Shown piece after piece: positions 1 through 11,867 of a stretch of DNA of 64,000 nucleotides; position 1 is the first letter of the stretch, and every line of letters begins with the position of its first letter. The position numbers and the translations under genes are program-made. A model generated the notes under the pieces. The model was given only the letters and a program-made list of their open reading frames with translations, was not told the DNA's origin and searched no databases. This DNA is from Gastrolobium villosum (lineage: Eukaryota; Streptophyta; Magnoliopsida; Fabales; Fabaceae): the NCBI GenBank assembly GCA_032173675.1, contig JAVKPL010014701.1, forward strand, positions 1 through 64,000. The letters run 5' to 3'.

Positions 1-2695
1 CTTTATAGTCTTAATAACTAACATTCAATTTCATGCATAAACCATAATGCAGATAATCATAAACCTACAATAGGCCTAAAGCCCTTCCATCATATTACAT
101 ACATCCATGGTGCATTTACAACACTGGATTACATTTACATTTTCAACTTTAACTTTAAACTACAAATATTTACATATTACACATCACTTGCCAAACAAAT
201 CCATAAACTAAAATGACATGATAGCTAAACTATGCACCACTGCTCCACTCGTCATCATGCGGGCTTCTTGCCCGCTGCTCCATATCCACTAGTACATCCT
301 GAAATAATGCCCCGAGACGGGGTGAGATATACGGATATATCTCAGTAACCAAGAGGTTCTGGAGAAAACTCCGCCCAATGGTTCACTTCGATGTATATCA
401 ATAATATAAAAACAACACCACTGTTATAAAACGGGATAAAGCAAGGGATTTAGAGAAAGGGGGAATATATCAGAACAACTACGACATGCGGGATGGTAGC
501 TACCAATACCACGCCATGTCCTCGGCTATACGCCTATGGGTACTACCCCTGGCGTGTTCATAGAACAACCCACCAAGGTACCCCTTCCAACTATATACAC
601 TCGAGACAACCTAGTGTGCTAACACACCACGACCCTGGGTCAACTGGAACTCCCTCTCGGAGACCTATCCAGTGGCAGTCCGGAAACACTTGCCCGAAGG
701 CTAAAAATATCTACTGGCCATAGATCTGGAACCCACTGTGATAATGCACATGCATGCTCATGCTGTTCTACGCTACTCATACACACTTCCTACCGTTGCC
801 ATCAACTAGCAAGGTGGAACACAAAAGGGGAACAAGCTCCAGTACCAAGAGGTTACCTTTCTTTTTCCTTTCACTGAGCTCCGCAGAACTCCACTTGCAG
901 CTTGATTCACAGGGAACGCCTACACAGAGGACCATTCCACACACTTAGAACTTTGAATCCACTCATGAATTTCAACATATCATGTGTAAACCACATCACT
1001 TACCTCAATCCACTTGATCCAGGACCAAGGGCAATCCATTGTTTCACTGTTCCAAGTTTATATCCACGTACGGCAACCTGTACAACCATGCATAGCCGTC
1101 TGTTCCAGTCAAAATACGTCAAAACGTGAAAACGTCGAATTTTCTCTCCACTCCCTTAAGGGTTCGGCCAACATAGTGTTATTTTGGGTTTTATTTTTCA
1201 AAATTTTCTTTCTCATTTTATTTCACTTACTTAGGTTACCCATGGGCTAGTTCAATCGCCGTTTTTCGGTTTTACGACTTTTACACAACATTTTGCGAAA
1301 TATTACACTTTAGGCACATTCTAATAACTTTTCCATCACACAACACAACACCAAAGTGTTCTAAAACATCCATTTGCTCAATTGTACATAAATGGCCTAA
1401 TCTTGGTTAGTCCAAACCAAGGATTTCCACTCAATTCCTATGGCCCACAACTCAAATAATCACTTCCTAACATCATATAATCACACTACAATTCACTATA
1501 CCACACATTACACAAAACTCAAAAATTCCATTTCATGAACCCATTTTTTTTCTAAGTTAAAAATCCATTTTTCCGCTTAAAATTTTCATTGCATTTCTAG
1601 CATTAATACATCATTCTAAGACATTATCATCTAATAGACATTTTTCATTTGAGCTCTCTAACACCACATATCACAAAATCCCTCTTTAGGGGCAATTATC
1701 ACAACTCAAAATCTAACCAATGAAATGTTGAAATAACTCACCCAATTGCACGGTATATGGCTCCACCTAAGTATACTCCACCATTGGAGCATGAAAAAGC
1801 TTCATGAACACCAAAAATTAACTCAAAACCGAAACTTTAATTGGCCAAGATCTCCCCCCACACACGATTTCAAGGCTTGAAAGTGGTACCAATGTGTTCA
1901 GAAGGTGTTTTCCATCAAAATTCAAGACGAGAATCGTTGAATTCGGTGGAGAAATGGCTAAGTTATGGCCAAAGGAAATTTTGCAACAAAGATGGTGGGG
2001 AATGGGGGCTGTATGCGCTGGAGAAAGAAGAAAAGAAACGTGAATGAAGGAGATGAATAGTGGTTTAGGAATGTTTATTTGACTTAAAGTGGGTACCGGA
2101 TCCCACGTGATTTAAAACTCACCCGAATTTACCTCCGATCATCACTAAAATTCACAATTTAAAACCCTAATGAGAAATTATAATTTTTTATCTTAACAAA
2201 ATCCTTTAAACTTACTCCCTCAGATAAATTTGGAGCTTTCCGGTTGTTCGGGAAAAACACTGCTTTAAGCTACAGCGCGCTCCGTTGACAAACTTTCACA
2301 AATTGACTTAAATCCCTCAAATTTTATCAGAAATCATATTTCCTATTTCTATGGACCATTTAAAATCAATATTTGAAACCTAGAGCTCAAAATTCTACTG
2401 GCACGTTTTACGGTGCAACCTGACTGCGGTATTTTTACCCGCGAAAAACACTATTCACTGGTTTTTCTGAAACTTGCATATCCACTCAATTTTTCGTTCT
2501 GAATCCATTTCCAGGCTTATTTTTATCATCTGAGACCTTCTGCTCAATTTTTATCTTCCTAGGGTTGCGTGTTGGCTAATTACCGTTTTGCCCTTTCTTT
2601 GTATTTTGGCCTAATCTTTGGGATTTTCACTAATCCATCACTTAATTTCTCACTTAATACTTTAATTACTTAATTTAGAATTGTGAGGTGTTATA
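1..2695 (-). mobile_element. Tekay-type LTR, right-hand part (cut by window edge)
   Basis: This is non-coding LTR sequence of the same family as the LTRs of element A (30478 onward) and solo LTR D. It enters mid-LTR at the window edge and ends at the family terminus GAGGTGTTATA at 2695. Judging by D (3.73 kb), about 1 kb is missing on the left. The next bases, ACCAC, start a repeat unit whose uninterrupted copy lies at 6718, so the LTR inserted into that repeat; ACCAC is the expected TSD, but its partner is outside the window. The minus strand is inferred from the position of the primer binding site in element A. Short frames inside it look spurious. Confidence 0.8.
323..344 (-). other. Conserved LTR hairpin, copy 1
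   Basis: A perfect 9-bp inverted repeat, TGAGATATA and TATATCTCA, surrounds a 4-base loop (CGGA). Next to it, CCCC and GGGG flank GAGAC at 311-322. The same pair of hairpins recurs in every other Tekay LTR here that covers this position. Confidence 0.75.
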
Positions 2696-4035
2696 ACCAC
2701 ATGATCACTTTTTCACCTGAGAAGATCTAAATCCGAATTTTTTAATCCACCAAATAAATTGCCTCCCTTAATATATTAAATGTTAATTGAAAATATATTT
2801 TGAATACTTTATTTGAAAAGATTCAACATTTTCCTACCCACCATAAACATTCAATATTTCCTAGTAGAGTTTACACTCCCCAGTCCACCACATAAATTGC
2901 CTCCTATAATAATTTAATGTCATTTGAAAACATTCAACTTAGTCATTAATTGAAAGAGTTAATTATTTGCTTCAATATAGATAGAGTTCACATTTTTTAT
3001 GCACAAAATTGATTGTCTACTTTAATATATTATATATCATTTTTAAAAATTAATATTTTTAGGTTCACTATGAACGGTCAACTTTAATGAACCTGATAAA
3101 CATTATGTCCATGTGGAAATTAACCATTTTATGTTAAAAAAATTTGACATGGTCATGTGAGAAGATCACAATTATACAAAGGTAAATCAATGGTTATGAT
3201 TTTGTAACTACATATTTCAATATTTTTTATATCTCTTCCTTTATCACCGTTGATCCACCTTTGTATAGTTATGATTTCTCACATGAAAATATTATTTTTG
3301 TTAAACACGAAAGAATCCGGATCCTATCCATATACACATAAAGATCACTTTTTCACTTTTCCTAAGTAAAGTCCACATTTGTGGTCCAACAAATTAACTT
3401 TCTCTAACATTTGGAAACATTAAATTCAATCGTTAATTAACAAAGAGTGGATTCCAAAGTGGCATTTGGGAACGGGTTGGACAATAGGAACAAGCAATTA
3501 TAGTGGATAAGTTGAGGATATTGTGATCATTAGACAAGTTGAGCCAGATAAAGAGTTTAGCAAGGCACAAAGTTGTCTATGTTAGTGATTAATTGGGCCT
3601 AAGGGGTCACACACAAAATTTATCTCAATAGTAACACCTAACATAAGTTCGGGGCCTTAATGAGCATACGAATCTTATGACATAAGATTGAGAAAGAGCA
3701 AATCACTTTTGGGCCGTGGACCCAAAATCCCGTGGGCCTACTTGGTCACCCATGGTATAACACCCGCAATACTAAGATTAAGTTTGGACTGTTATGTAGA
3801 ATCTCAAAGTTTAGGGGTAAAATCACAAATTTTAAAACTTGAGGGGCTGAATGGCAAAATCTCAAAACCTGCGAATTGTTTGTAAGTTAATGGAATGAAA
3901 TGTACTTTATTCAGTTATACCGAGTGTAACAGTCAACCCTATGATGTGTATCATAGGATTGTATGAACAAGTTGCAAAGCCCTTAGAATAAGCATGGTTC
4001 CATTCAATATGATCTATCCATTCCTTGTCATTTAT
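2696..4035 (+). repeat. 1.8-kb repeat, unit 1 (right part)
   Basis: This AT-rich non-coding segment matches 6718-8050 (unit 2) and, with a deletion, 8495-9404 (unit 3). Shared landmarks include ACCACATGATCAC at its start, GGTCACACACAAAATTTATC in the middle, and CATTCCTTGTCATTT at its end. Its left part is cut off by the LTR insertion at 2695. No convincing reading frame is present. Part of it resembles a copia LTR and is listed separately. The units have diverged by many point changes, so the duplication is not recent. Confidence 0.8.
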
Positions 4036-4169
4036 TTTTGAACAACCGTTGTGAGAAGGAGAAAACAATTTCTCCACTTTCTTTGTTATATTAGTAATCT
4101 TAATTTAGAATGTTCATATTAGTGATATACTGCATTTTGAGATCTGACAGGTAGACATGAGACATTACA
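3580..4169 (+). mobile_element. Possible decayed copia LTR remnant with a primer-binding-like site
   Basis: The segment begins TGTTAGTGATTAATTGGGCC and ends GACATTACA. It is followed at 4175 by TGATATCAGAAC, which resembles the initiator-tRNA-Met primer binding site TGGTATCAGAGC. Its early part resembles a stretch of the LTR of copia element C near 35780-35870 (TTAATTGGG, then GGGTCACACAC). No coding region follows, so this would be an LTR plus leader stub. The evidence is motif order only. Confidence 0.3.
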
Positions 4170-4957
4170 TTTTATGATATCAGAACAGTTCTTCTCAAAA
4201 AACTGATTATGTGTTAGTATTTTCAAGTTTTTCCCAATATCTGCATGGGTATTAACCTAGAGATAGATCTGATTTTGCATGACTTGATACAAAATCGTGA
4301 ACCATGAATTGATACAAAGTTGGAAATAAGTATTAATAATTTAATAATCAAAAAGATGATTTTTGCTAAAAAAGATTGGCATAGTTGGTCGAATTTTTTG
4401 CCGATATAAACGCGATTTTGGTTTGATTCTTAACTATCAGTTACAGCAATGCTAATAAGTAATGGAATTAATTCTTTAGTGTGAAACCACTAAACTTTGT
4501 TTGATGGCCAAGAGCGTGATTTTTTACAATAAATATTTGCACGTGTAAAACCCCAAATTTTTCCCTTAGGAGTTTGGTCGCGGACTCATCAATCTTTAAA
4601 GTGTTCCCCAAAAAACTAAAAATAATTTCCACATTACACATATAGAAGTTGTGTTTTGTTCCACACTTTTGTCCGTGTTTATTGCATCAACAAATCATTT
4701 TAGTTGTGAGAAGATTTTGAAACTGAAAATAAATGACTTTTTATTCAATTTCGTAACTTGTGAAGACATACAAAGCTTGAAACAATTCTACATATTCTTA
4801 CATTGCATATACTTAAATATTTATGCTATATTCAAGCTTTTTTGTGACCCATCTTTGTAGATGCCTCATGGAATCTTGCACAAAATCGATGCAAAATTTA
4901 GAATAATTACATAATTAAATTTGAATGCGTATATGTGTGTCTGTGAGAGAGACTTAC
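4170..4957. other. Intergenic AT-rich DNA downstream of the lipid transfer protein gene
   Basis: No gene is visible. On the minus strand this is the 3' side of the lipid transfer protein gene, so its intron (donor at 4957-4952), short last exon and 3' UTR should lie here. I could not fix the acceptor: CAAG at about 4882-4885 is possible but gives an unusually long tail. Confidence 0.5.
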
Positions 4958-6080
4958 GAGCTACATTTCACTTTAGGGTCAATAGAAAATGGAAGATTGA
5001 TGTTACAGAGTTGAGGGAGTTGTTTTGCTTTATCCAAATTAATGGGAATTTGGGTAGCGGCTTTTTTGAAACAATCACATAGATCCCTGCGAGATTGAGT
5101 TGTGTTGGCCTTGTGATCCAAAGTTGATGCTCCTTCACAACAAGGAGCAGATGGTAGTCCTGGGGAAAAACTCGTCAAATATGGAAGGCATGGCATAACA
5201 AAATGGTCGGCCTATCTGGCCTACGAGCCTATCGAAGGTTTATTATAAAGGTCAAGCCATCCCTGTTATTTAAAAAGAAAAGGCCTACATGGCCTATGAG
5301 GCCTTTTAGGCCTACCATATTGCAAATAAAATAAAATAAAAATAAAAAATCTCATTAATTAAATAATATTTCCAACATGGGTCCAAATTATAAAAAGTCT
5401 ATGACAAATTTTTTTTAACAAGAATACAGATTATAAAAATTCATGACAACAAAGATTGAATTTTTCTTGGCACATCACAATCTTCAAGTGAGCCTTTCAG
5501 CTTGATTATTCCCACTATATTTTCGAACCTGCAAGTAAAAAATCAGAAAATCAAATTAGTTATGCATTTCACTATGTTTACATTATGAATTGCAATATAT
5601 AAACATTTTCAAATGAGTTGTTAAAGAAGCAATTTATACCTTTTGTTTATTTCTTCAAATCGTATTTATTTCATAACCAATCTCCACCACAAATTAATGC
5701 TTCGACAGTCTCCTCGACTAAATTAGCACGATAATATTATATAAATAATATTATATAAAAAATAAATTTTTTATTTAAAAAGTGAAACAGGCCGGCCTAC
5801 AGGCCAAAAGGCCAGGCTTTTTTAATTTGGCCTACGGCCTTGTTTTTAAATAGGCTCGTGTACAAGCCTTTACCTGGTCTAAGTACTCCGAAGGCCGGGC
5901 CGGGCCAGGCTTTTCATAGGCCAGGCCGTAGGCCCCTGTAGGTCAGCCTGGCCCATTTACACCCCTAGGTACAGCCTCACCACATGTTATGTCATCGATT
6001 TGGCTTGCACAAAATGCTGTCACCAAGAGACCTAATGCCATAACAGGCATAAAAAGAGACATGATTTTCTTCTCTTGCAT
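4958..6080 (-). pseudogene. Type 1 non-specific lipid transfer protein gene, split by an insertion
   Basis: Lipid transfer proteins of this family are small, secreted and held by eight cysteines; they carry lipids or wax precursors in the cell wall. The ATG is at 6080-6078. It starts a signal peptide with the hydrophobic core LFMPVMALGLLVTAF, then CASQIDDITCGEAV with the first cysteine. Coding resumes at 5196 with MPCLPYL and carries the remaining family pattern: CC at the APCCEG motif, then CDC, LPQLC and KCSS. The frame meets GTAAGT at 4957-4952, exactly where plant type 1 genes have their intron, so the stop codon there is intronic. About 770 bases of hAT-like DNA sit between residues 5 and 9 after the first cysteine. 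The gene should not make a normal protein unless the insertion is spliced out. Confidence 0.85.
5197..5968. mobile_element. hAT-like non-autonomous insertion in the lipid transfer protein exon
   Basis: The right end reads GGCCCATTTACACCCCTA, the terminus typical of plant hAT-type elements (reverse complement TAGGGGTGTAAATGGGCC). The left end, ACAAAATGGTCGGCC, looks like a decayed version of the same inverted repeat. GGCC-rich subterminal motifs fill both ends (5210-5300 and 5790-5950), and the middle is AT-rich and non-coding. No 8-bp TSD is recognisable, so the left end may have been trimmed or the insertion is old. The frame on both sides belongs to the same gene, which fixes the boundaries to within a few bases. 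Confidence 0.65.
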
Positions 6081-6150
6081 CTTGCCTTGAATATGTACTT
6101 TTATTTGTTCTTAGTATAAAGTTGTGAGAAGCCATTAGTTGATGCATTGT

Positions 6151-6159
6151 TATTTATAG
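6151..6159 (-). promoter_or_regulatory. TATA box of the lipid transfer protein gene
   Basis: On the minus strand the sequence reads CTATAAATA, about 70 bases upstream of the ATG. The spacing fits a plant core promoter with a short 5' UTR. Confidence 0.6.
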
Positions 6160-6280
6160 CCAAGTTTTCTACCAATTTTTTGGTAAATTAATAATTATGG
6201 AAAAAAATGAATTCAAAATTTTAAAAAGAAAATAATTATGAAAAAATATGTAAAGAAGAAAATATATTTATGGGATTATG

Positions 6281-8059
6281 TTGCACACGTTGTATATGCA
6301 TGCCACGTGTGCAATAATAATGCCTTGTAAGGCACAACATTGAATAACATTATTTATAAAAATAAATAAATTATTACGTGTGCAATGTGGATAGTAACAG
6401 CTAGTTACTCTAGAAGGTGCTAAACTAAGTGATGTCTTGTAAGAGTTCATATTTTCTATGTGGAATTCGAAGTCCACCAAATTTATTGCCTCCTTTAATA
6501 TATTGAATGTCATTCAAAGACGTGCAACAAAAACAATAATTAAAAAAGAAAAAATTATTGCAGAATGAAATGACTGTCATTGAAGTTTTAATTTTTTGGA
6601 TTTATATCCTCTCATATGGAAAAATAATTACAACAACTCATTTTCACTTATTGATGATGAGATAAGAAAGGAAAAAGTGTATGAATTTTAAAACTGTGGT
6701 TGTGATCAAATAATATGACCACATGATCACTTTTTCACATGAGAAGATCCAAATCCGAATTTTTTAATCCACCAAATAAATTGCCTCCCTTAATATATTA
6801 AATGTTAATTGAAAATATATTTTGAATACTTTATTTGAAAAGATTCAACATTTTCCTACCCACCATAAACATTCAATATTTCCTAGTACAGTTCACACTC
6901 TCGAGTACACCACATAAATTATCTCCTATAATAATTAAATGTCATTTGAAAATATTCAACTTAGTCATTAATTGAAAGAGTTAATTATTTGCTTCAATAT
7001 AGATAGAGTTCACATTTTTTATGCACAAAATTGATTGTCTACTTTAATATATTATATATCATTTTTAAAAATTAATATTTTTAGGTTCACCATCAACGTT
7101 CAACTTTAATGAACCTGGTAAACATTCTATCCATGTGGAAATGAATCATTTTATGTTAAAAAACATATATGACATGGTCATGTGAGAAGATCACAATTAT
7201 ACAAAGGTAAATCAATGTTTATGATTTTGTAACTACAAATTTCAATATTTTTTTTATGTCTCTTCTTTTATCACCGTTGATCCACCTTTGTATAATTATG
7301 ATTTCTCACATGAAAATATTATTTTTGTTAAACACGAAAGAATCCGAATCCTATCCACATACACATAAAGATAATTTTTTCACTTTTCCTAAATATAGTT
7401 CACATTTGTGGTCCAACAAATTTATTTTCTCTGACATTTGGAAACATTCAATTCAATCGTTAATTAACAAATAGTGGATTCAAAAGTGGCAATTGGGAAC
7501 GGGTTGGACAATGGGAACAAGCAATTATAGTGGATAAGTTAAGGATATTGTGATCATTAGACAAGTTGAGCCAGATAAAGAGTTTGGCAAGGCACAAAGT
7601 TGCCTATGTTAGTATTTAATTAGGCCTAAGGGGTCACACACAAAATTTATCTCAATAGTAACACCTAACATAAGTTTTGGGCCTTAATGAGCATACGAGT
7701 CTTATGACATAAGATTGAGAAAGAGCAAATCACTTTTGGGCCTTGGACCCAAAATCCCATGGGCCTACTTGTTCACCCATGGTAACCCGCAATACTAAGA
7801 TTAAGTTTGGACTGTTATGTAGAATCTCAAAGTTTAGAGGTAAAATCACAAATCTTAAAACTTGAGGGGCAGAATGGCAGAATTTCAAAACCTGCGAATG
7901 GTTTGTAATTTAATGGAATGAAATGTACTTTATTCAGTTATGCCGAGCGTAACAGTCATCCCTATGATGTATATCATGGGATTGTATGAACAAGTTGCAA
8001 AGCCCTTAGACTAAGCATGGTTCCATTCAATATGGTCTACCCATTCCTTGTCATTTTTT
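6281..8059 (+). repeat. 1.8-kb repeat, unit 2 (most complete copy)
   Basis: It begins TTGCACACGTTGTATATGCATG and ends just before the same start recurs at 8060, so units 2 and 3 are a direct head-to-tail tandem. It is AT-rich and contains no credible gene. Short frames at 6268-6513 and 8011-8259 on the minus strand are the same stretch in units 2 and 3 and look like chance frames. Unit 1 lies on the other side of the lipid transfer protein gene. Confidence 0.8.
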
Positions 8060-9404
8060 GTTGCACACGTTGTATGCATGCCATGTGTGCAATAATAATG
8101 CCTTGTAAGGCACAACATTGAATAAACATTATTTATAAAAATAAATAAATTATTACGTGTGCCATGTGGATAGTAACAACTAGTTACTCTAGAAGGTGCT
8201 AAACTAAGTGATGTCTTGTAAGAGTTCATATTTTCTATGTGGAATTCGAAGTCCACCAAATATATTGCCTCCTTTTAATATATTGAATGTCATTCAAAAA
8301 ATGTACAACAAAAACAATAATTAAAAAAGAAAGAAATTATTGCATAATTAAATGACTGTCAGTGAAGTTTAAATTTATTGGATTTATATCCTCTCATATG
8401 GAAAAATGATTACAACCACTCATTTTTACTTATTGATGATGAGATAAGAGAGATAAAAGGATATGAATTTGAAAACAGTGGTTGTGATCAAATAATATGA
8501 CCATATGATCACTTTTTCACATGAGAAGATCCAAATTTGAATTATTTTATTTTATTTTTTTTGGTATAAAAATTTGAATTTTTTAATCCACCAAATAAAT
8601 TGCCTCCCTTAATATATTAAATGTTAATTGAAAATATTTTTTTGAATACTTTATTTGAAAAGATTTAATATTTTCCTACCCACCATAAACATTCACTATT
8701 TTCTAGTAGAGTTTACACTTCCCTGTCCACCACACAAATTGCCTCCTATAATAATTAAATGTCATTTGTAAACATTCAACTTAGTCATTAATTGAAAGAA
8801 TAAATTAATTGAAAGAGTTAATTATTTGCTTCAATATAGATAGAGTTCACATTTTTTGTGCACAAAATTGATTGTCCCCTTTAATATATTATATATCATT
8901 TTTAAAAATTAAATTTTTTAACCTGATAAACATTCTATTCATGTGGAAACAAATCATTTTATTTTAAAAAGAAATTTGTTTGTGATTAAGTTGAGGATAT
9001 TGTGATCATTAGACAAGTTGAGCCAGATAAAGAGTTTAGCATGGCAGAAAATTGTATATGTTAGTGATTAATTAGGCCTAAGGGGTCACACACAAAATTT
9101 ATCTCAATAGTAACACCTAACATAAGTTTGGGGCCTTAATGAGCATACGAATCTTATGACATAAGATTGAGAAAGAGCAAATCACTTTTGGGCCTTAGAC
9201 CCAAAAGCTCGTGGGCCTAGTTGGTCACACATGGTATAACACCTGCAATACTAATGATTAAGTCTGGACTGTTATGTAGAATTTCAAAGTTTAGGGGTAA
9301 AATCACAAATTGTAAAACTTGAGGGGCTGAATGGTAGGGTTTCAAAACCTTCTAATGGTTTGTAATTTAATGGCTTGAAATGTACTTTATTTAGTTATGC
9401 CGAG
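8060..9404 (+). repeat. 1.8-kb repeat, unit 3 (truncated)
   Basis: This is a tandem copy of unit 2. Against it, about 390 bases are missing around 8975, where ATTTTATTTTAAAAAGAAATTTG joins the segment beginning AAGTTGAGGATATTGTG. The right end is broken at GCCGAG by the Tekay LTR that starts at 9405; units 1 and 2 continue past this point at 3930 and 7950. Confidence 0.8.
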
Positions 9405-11215
9405 TGTAACAGCCTGTTGTACACCGATATTGTTAACATTAATTATGATATTAAGCACAATTACAATCATAACATTTTATTTATAAAAATGCGGGTAAAC
9501 TTTTTCATGTTATTATGTGATCATTTAAAACAATAACAAAGCGTAATAAATAAAAGCTGTGACCGTAACTGTAAATTTTTCGTGGAATAATATTATAAAC
9601 TATTTAAATATCATACAACACTTCTCTCACTTTTACGTTTTCTACCTATCCGAACATGGTTCGGTATTTTAATTAATGCGGAGAATTCGCATTCTACCAA
9701 CCTCCCATCTTTTGATATGTTATTCTACACTCAAATACCTTTCTAAAAAGCCTTCACACGAGTCATAAAGTTCTAGTTTGCTCCGGATATCGTCGTTTGA
9801 AGTTAGACAAGCAAATCTGTCAGCCAACCTCAAACCGGCTCCAAACAGCCTTCACTCTATCACTCATTCTGGCAAATCCACTCAACCAATTGCTCTCAAG
9901 TTTTTATACAATAAACTAGATCCTCAAGCTTCAATTTGAAATATCATACGCTTAATTTGAACAAGAAACGAAGCGGGAATAAAATTCCCAAAAACCGCCA
10001 GAAACAGCCCCTGTACAGGTGCGTTATGGACAGTCCGTCTTCAATGGCTTCTATAAGTCTGCGTGCAACCCATAAAATTTCCAAATTTTACCACAAGGTA
10101 GAATAAATCGCAAGCTTCAAAACGGCGTATGACACGTCCCTATCGGACCTCTATGGAGGGAGATATGCTCTCCCAAAGTTTACCTAAATTCTGCCAATTT
10201 CTAGAAATTTTGCCAGATTTTCCTTTGTTTTTCCAATAAATCCCATCTTTGCAAATGTGTTATCTAACCTCAACTTTGTACCTAATAATCATGGGTTACA
10301 CACAAGGACCAGAAATGCCTTGGTGCTCTTACAACCCTTCACAATTTATACTCAATTTGCTCAAAATACATAATCATTGCTTACTTTTTCAAAGTTACTA
10401 ATTTCAATCACAAGATCCGATTACATGCATTCTTTGAATCATAAAGCATCATTCACATCCTAGAATAGGCCTATTGCCTTTTCATCATATTACATGCTTC
10501 AATACTACAATTTACAACTTCCTTACAACTATTACAATTGTCCTTCAAATATACATAATAAATGCTCCAAAATAAGTCATGACAATAAAAGACTAAACTT
10601 AGACAAAATACATCATGAACAAGAATGACAACAATAATCCTGAATCACAAGCATTGTTCATGATGTAAGTCTAGCCTAGGCCCAATGACCCAAAATGCAA
10701 AATAATCCTATGTCCAAAATCATCCTACGGTCTTCTTGCCTGCCGCTCCCACACCACTGGCACTACCTGAAATAAAATCCCCCAAAGCGGGGTGAGATAT
10801 ACGAATATATCTCAGTAACCCAGAGGTTCTGGAGAATACTGCGCCCAATGGCTCACTTTGATGCATATAAACAATATAACATAACATTGAAAACGGGATA
10901 AAGCAAGAGATTTAGTGAAGTAAGGAAGCATAGGGATACAAAATACGATGAAGCTGGAATGATCAATGCCAAAAGCACGCAACGTCCAGCCTATTGGCCT
11001 CAGCATATAGCCTACGGGTTTCAAACCAAGGAGTGTTCCCAGAACATCAACCAAGACACCCTCCATCCATATCCACCCGAGACTTCCTAGTGTGCTCCTA
11101 TCCGGATCACACACCACGATCCCAGGTCAACTGAGACTCCCTCACGGAGACCTATCCAGTGGAAGTCCGTAACGCCCAAAGGCAACAGTCTACTGGCCAG
11201 AGACACGGTACATCT
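9405..11215 (-). mobile_element. Tekay LTR piece G, probable 3' LTR of element A
   Basis: It starts TGTAACAGCCTGTTGTACACC, like 30478 and 51880, and runs parallel to those LTRs for 1.8 kb as far as GGCCAGAGACACGGTACATCT. There it is broken by a different LTR at 11216; the uninterrupted family continues with TATGTACCAACAC (compare 51340). The remaining 1.9 kb of this LTR is not found further right in this orientation. Confidence 0.75.
10793..10814 (-). other. Conserved LTR hairpin, copy 2
   Basis: A perfect TGAGATATA / TATATCTCA inverted repeat with loop CGAA. The neighbouring CCCC and GGGG flank CAAAGC. Confidence 0.75.
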
Positions 11216-11867
11216 TGTAACACCCCGTAGTACTCCGGTTGTTAACATACATGATATTTAACATTCACAACACAAGACTTTATTTGAAAAGGAATAAAGC
11301 GTCTTATAAAAATACGAGTAAACTTTTTCCAAAACATTTAATAAAAACATTTCTAAAAACTTTCATGTAAGATACTGTGAAAGCGTAAATCTAAACATAC
11401 ATGTACTGATTAATCCCATTAGCCAGTATTAGTGGCCATCGACCATCCGGATATAACATCAAGTGTCATTCCTGACGGAGTCTCACGGACAGCATAACTG
11501 CTGTATTTCAGATAACGTTGAACATGGTCGCACTCATACAACTAACATGATAGATACAATAATTTAAAACAGATAGCTCGCAAGTCCCACACGGACTGCA
11601 ATCCCCTTAACGGGTCAATACAGACAATAAGGCTTCATGCCCAAATTAACTGAATGCATACATCAAGTCTATATTAATCTTAAAACACAACATCTGTATG
11701 AAATAATCCATGGCTCTAAGGATACATTCATGAGCCTACATAAATCCTTAACATAATCTCAAAACAATAATTAAGCATATTAACAAGTCTACATACCATC
11801 ATAAAATCTCAACATAATATAAGATAAATAGCTGCATCATCAACTACTCCAATGCGGGGGCCTTGCC
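11216..11867. mobile_element. Fragment H of another Ty3/gypsy LTR family
   Basis: It starts TGTAACACCCCGTAGTACTCC, a terminus like that of LTR E (TGTAACACCCCGATAC) but with a different interior. It lies inside LTR piece G, and CATCT before it would be the TSD. After 652 bases it stops at CTTGCC, where an inverted Tekay LTR begins. No coding capacity is seen. Its other end is not found in the window. Confidence 0.5.

Noticed and set aside
5197..5968. The segment as a natural intron of the lipid transfer protein gene
   Set aside because: Type 1 genes have their intron near the last cysteine, where a good donor is present; this segment shows hAT termini and GGCC subterminal repeats instead of GT..AG borders.
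10812..11117. Frame beginning MVCDPDRSTLGSLG, recurring at 50980-51246 and partly at 13119-13403
   Set aside because: It lies in LTR sense strand and recurs only because the LTR copies are related; DNA similarity is as high as protein similarity, the ends vary, and no known domain appears.
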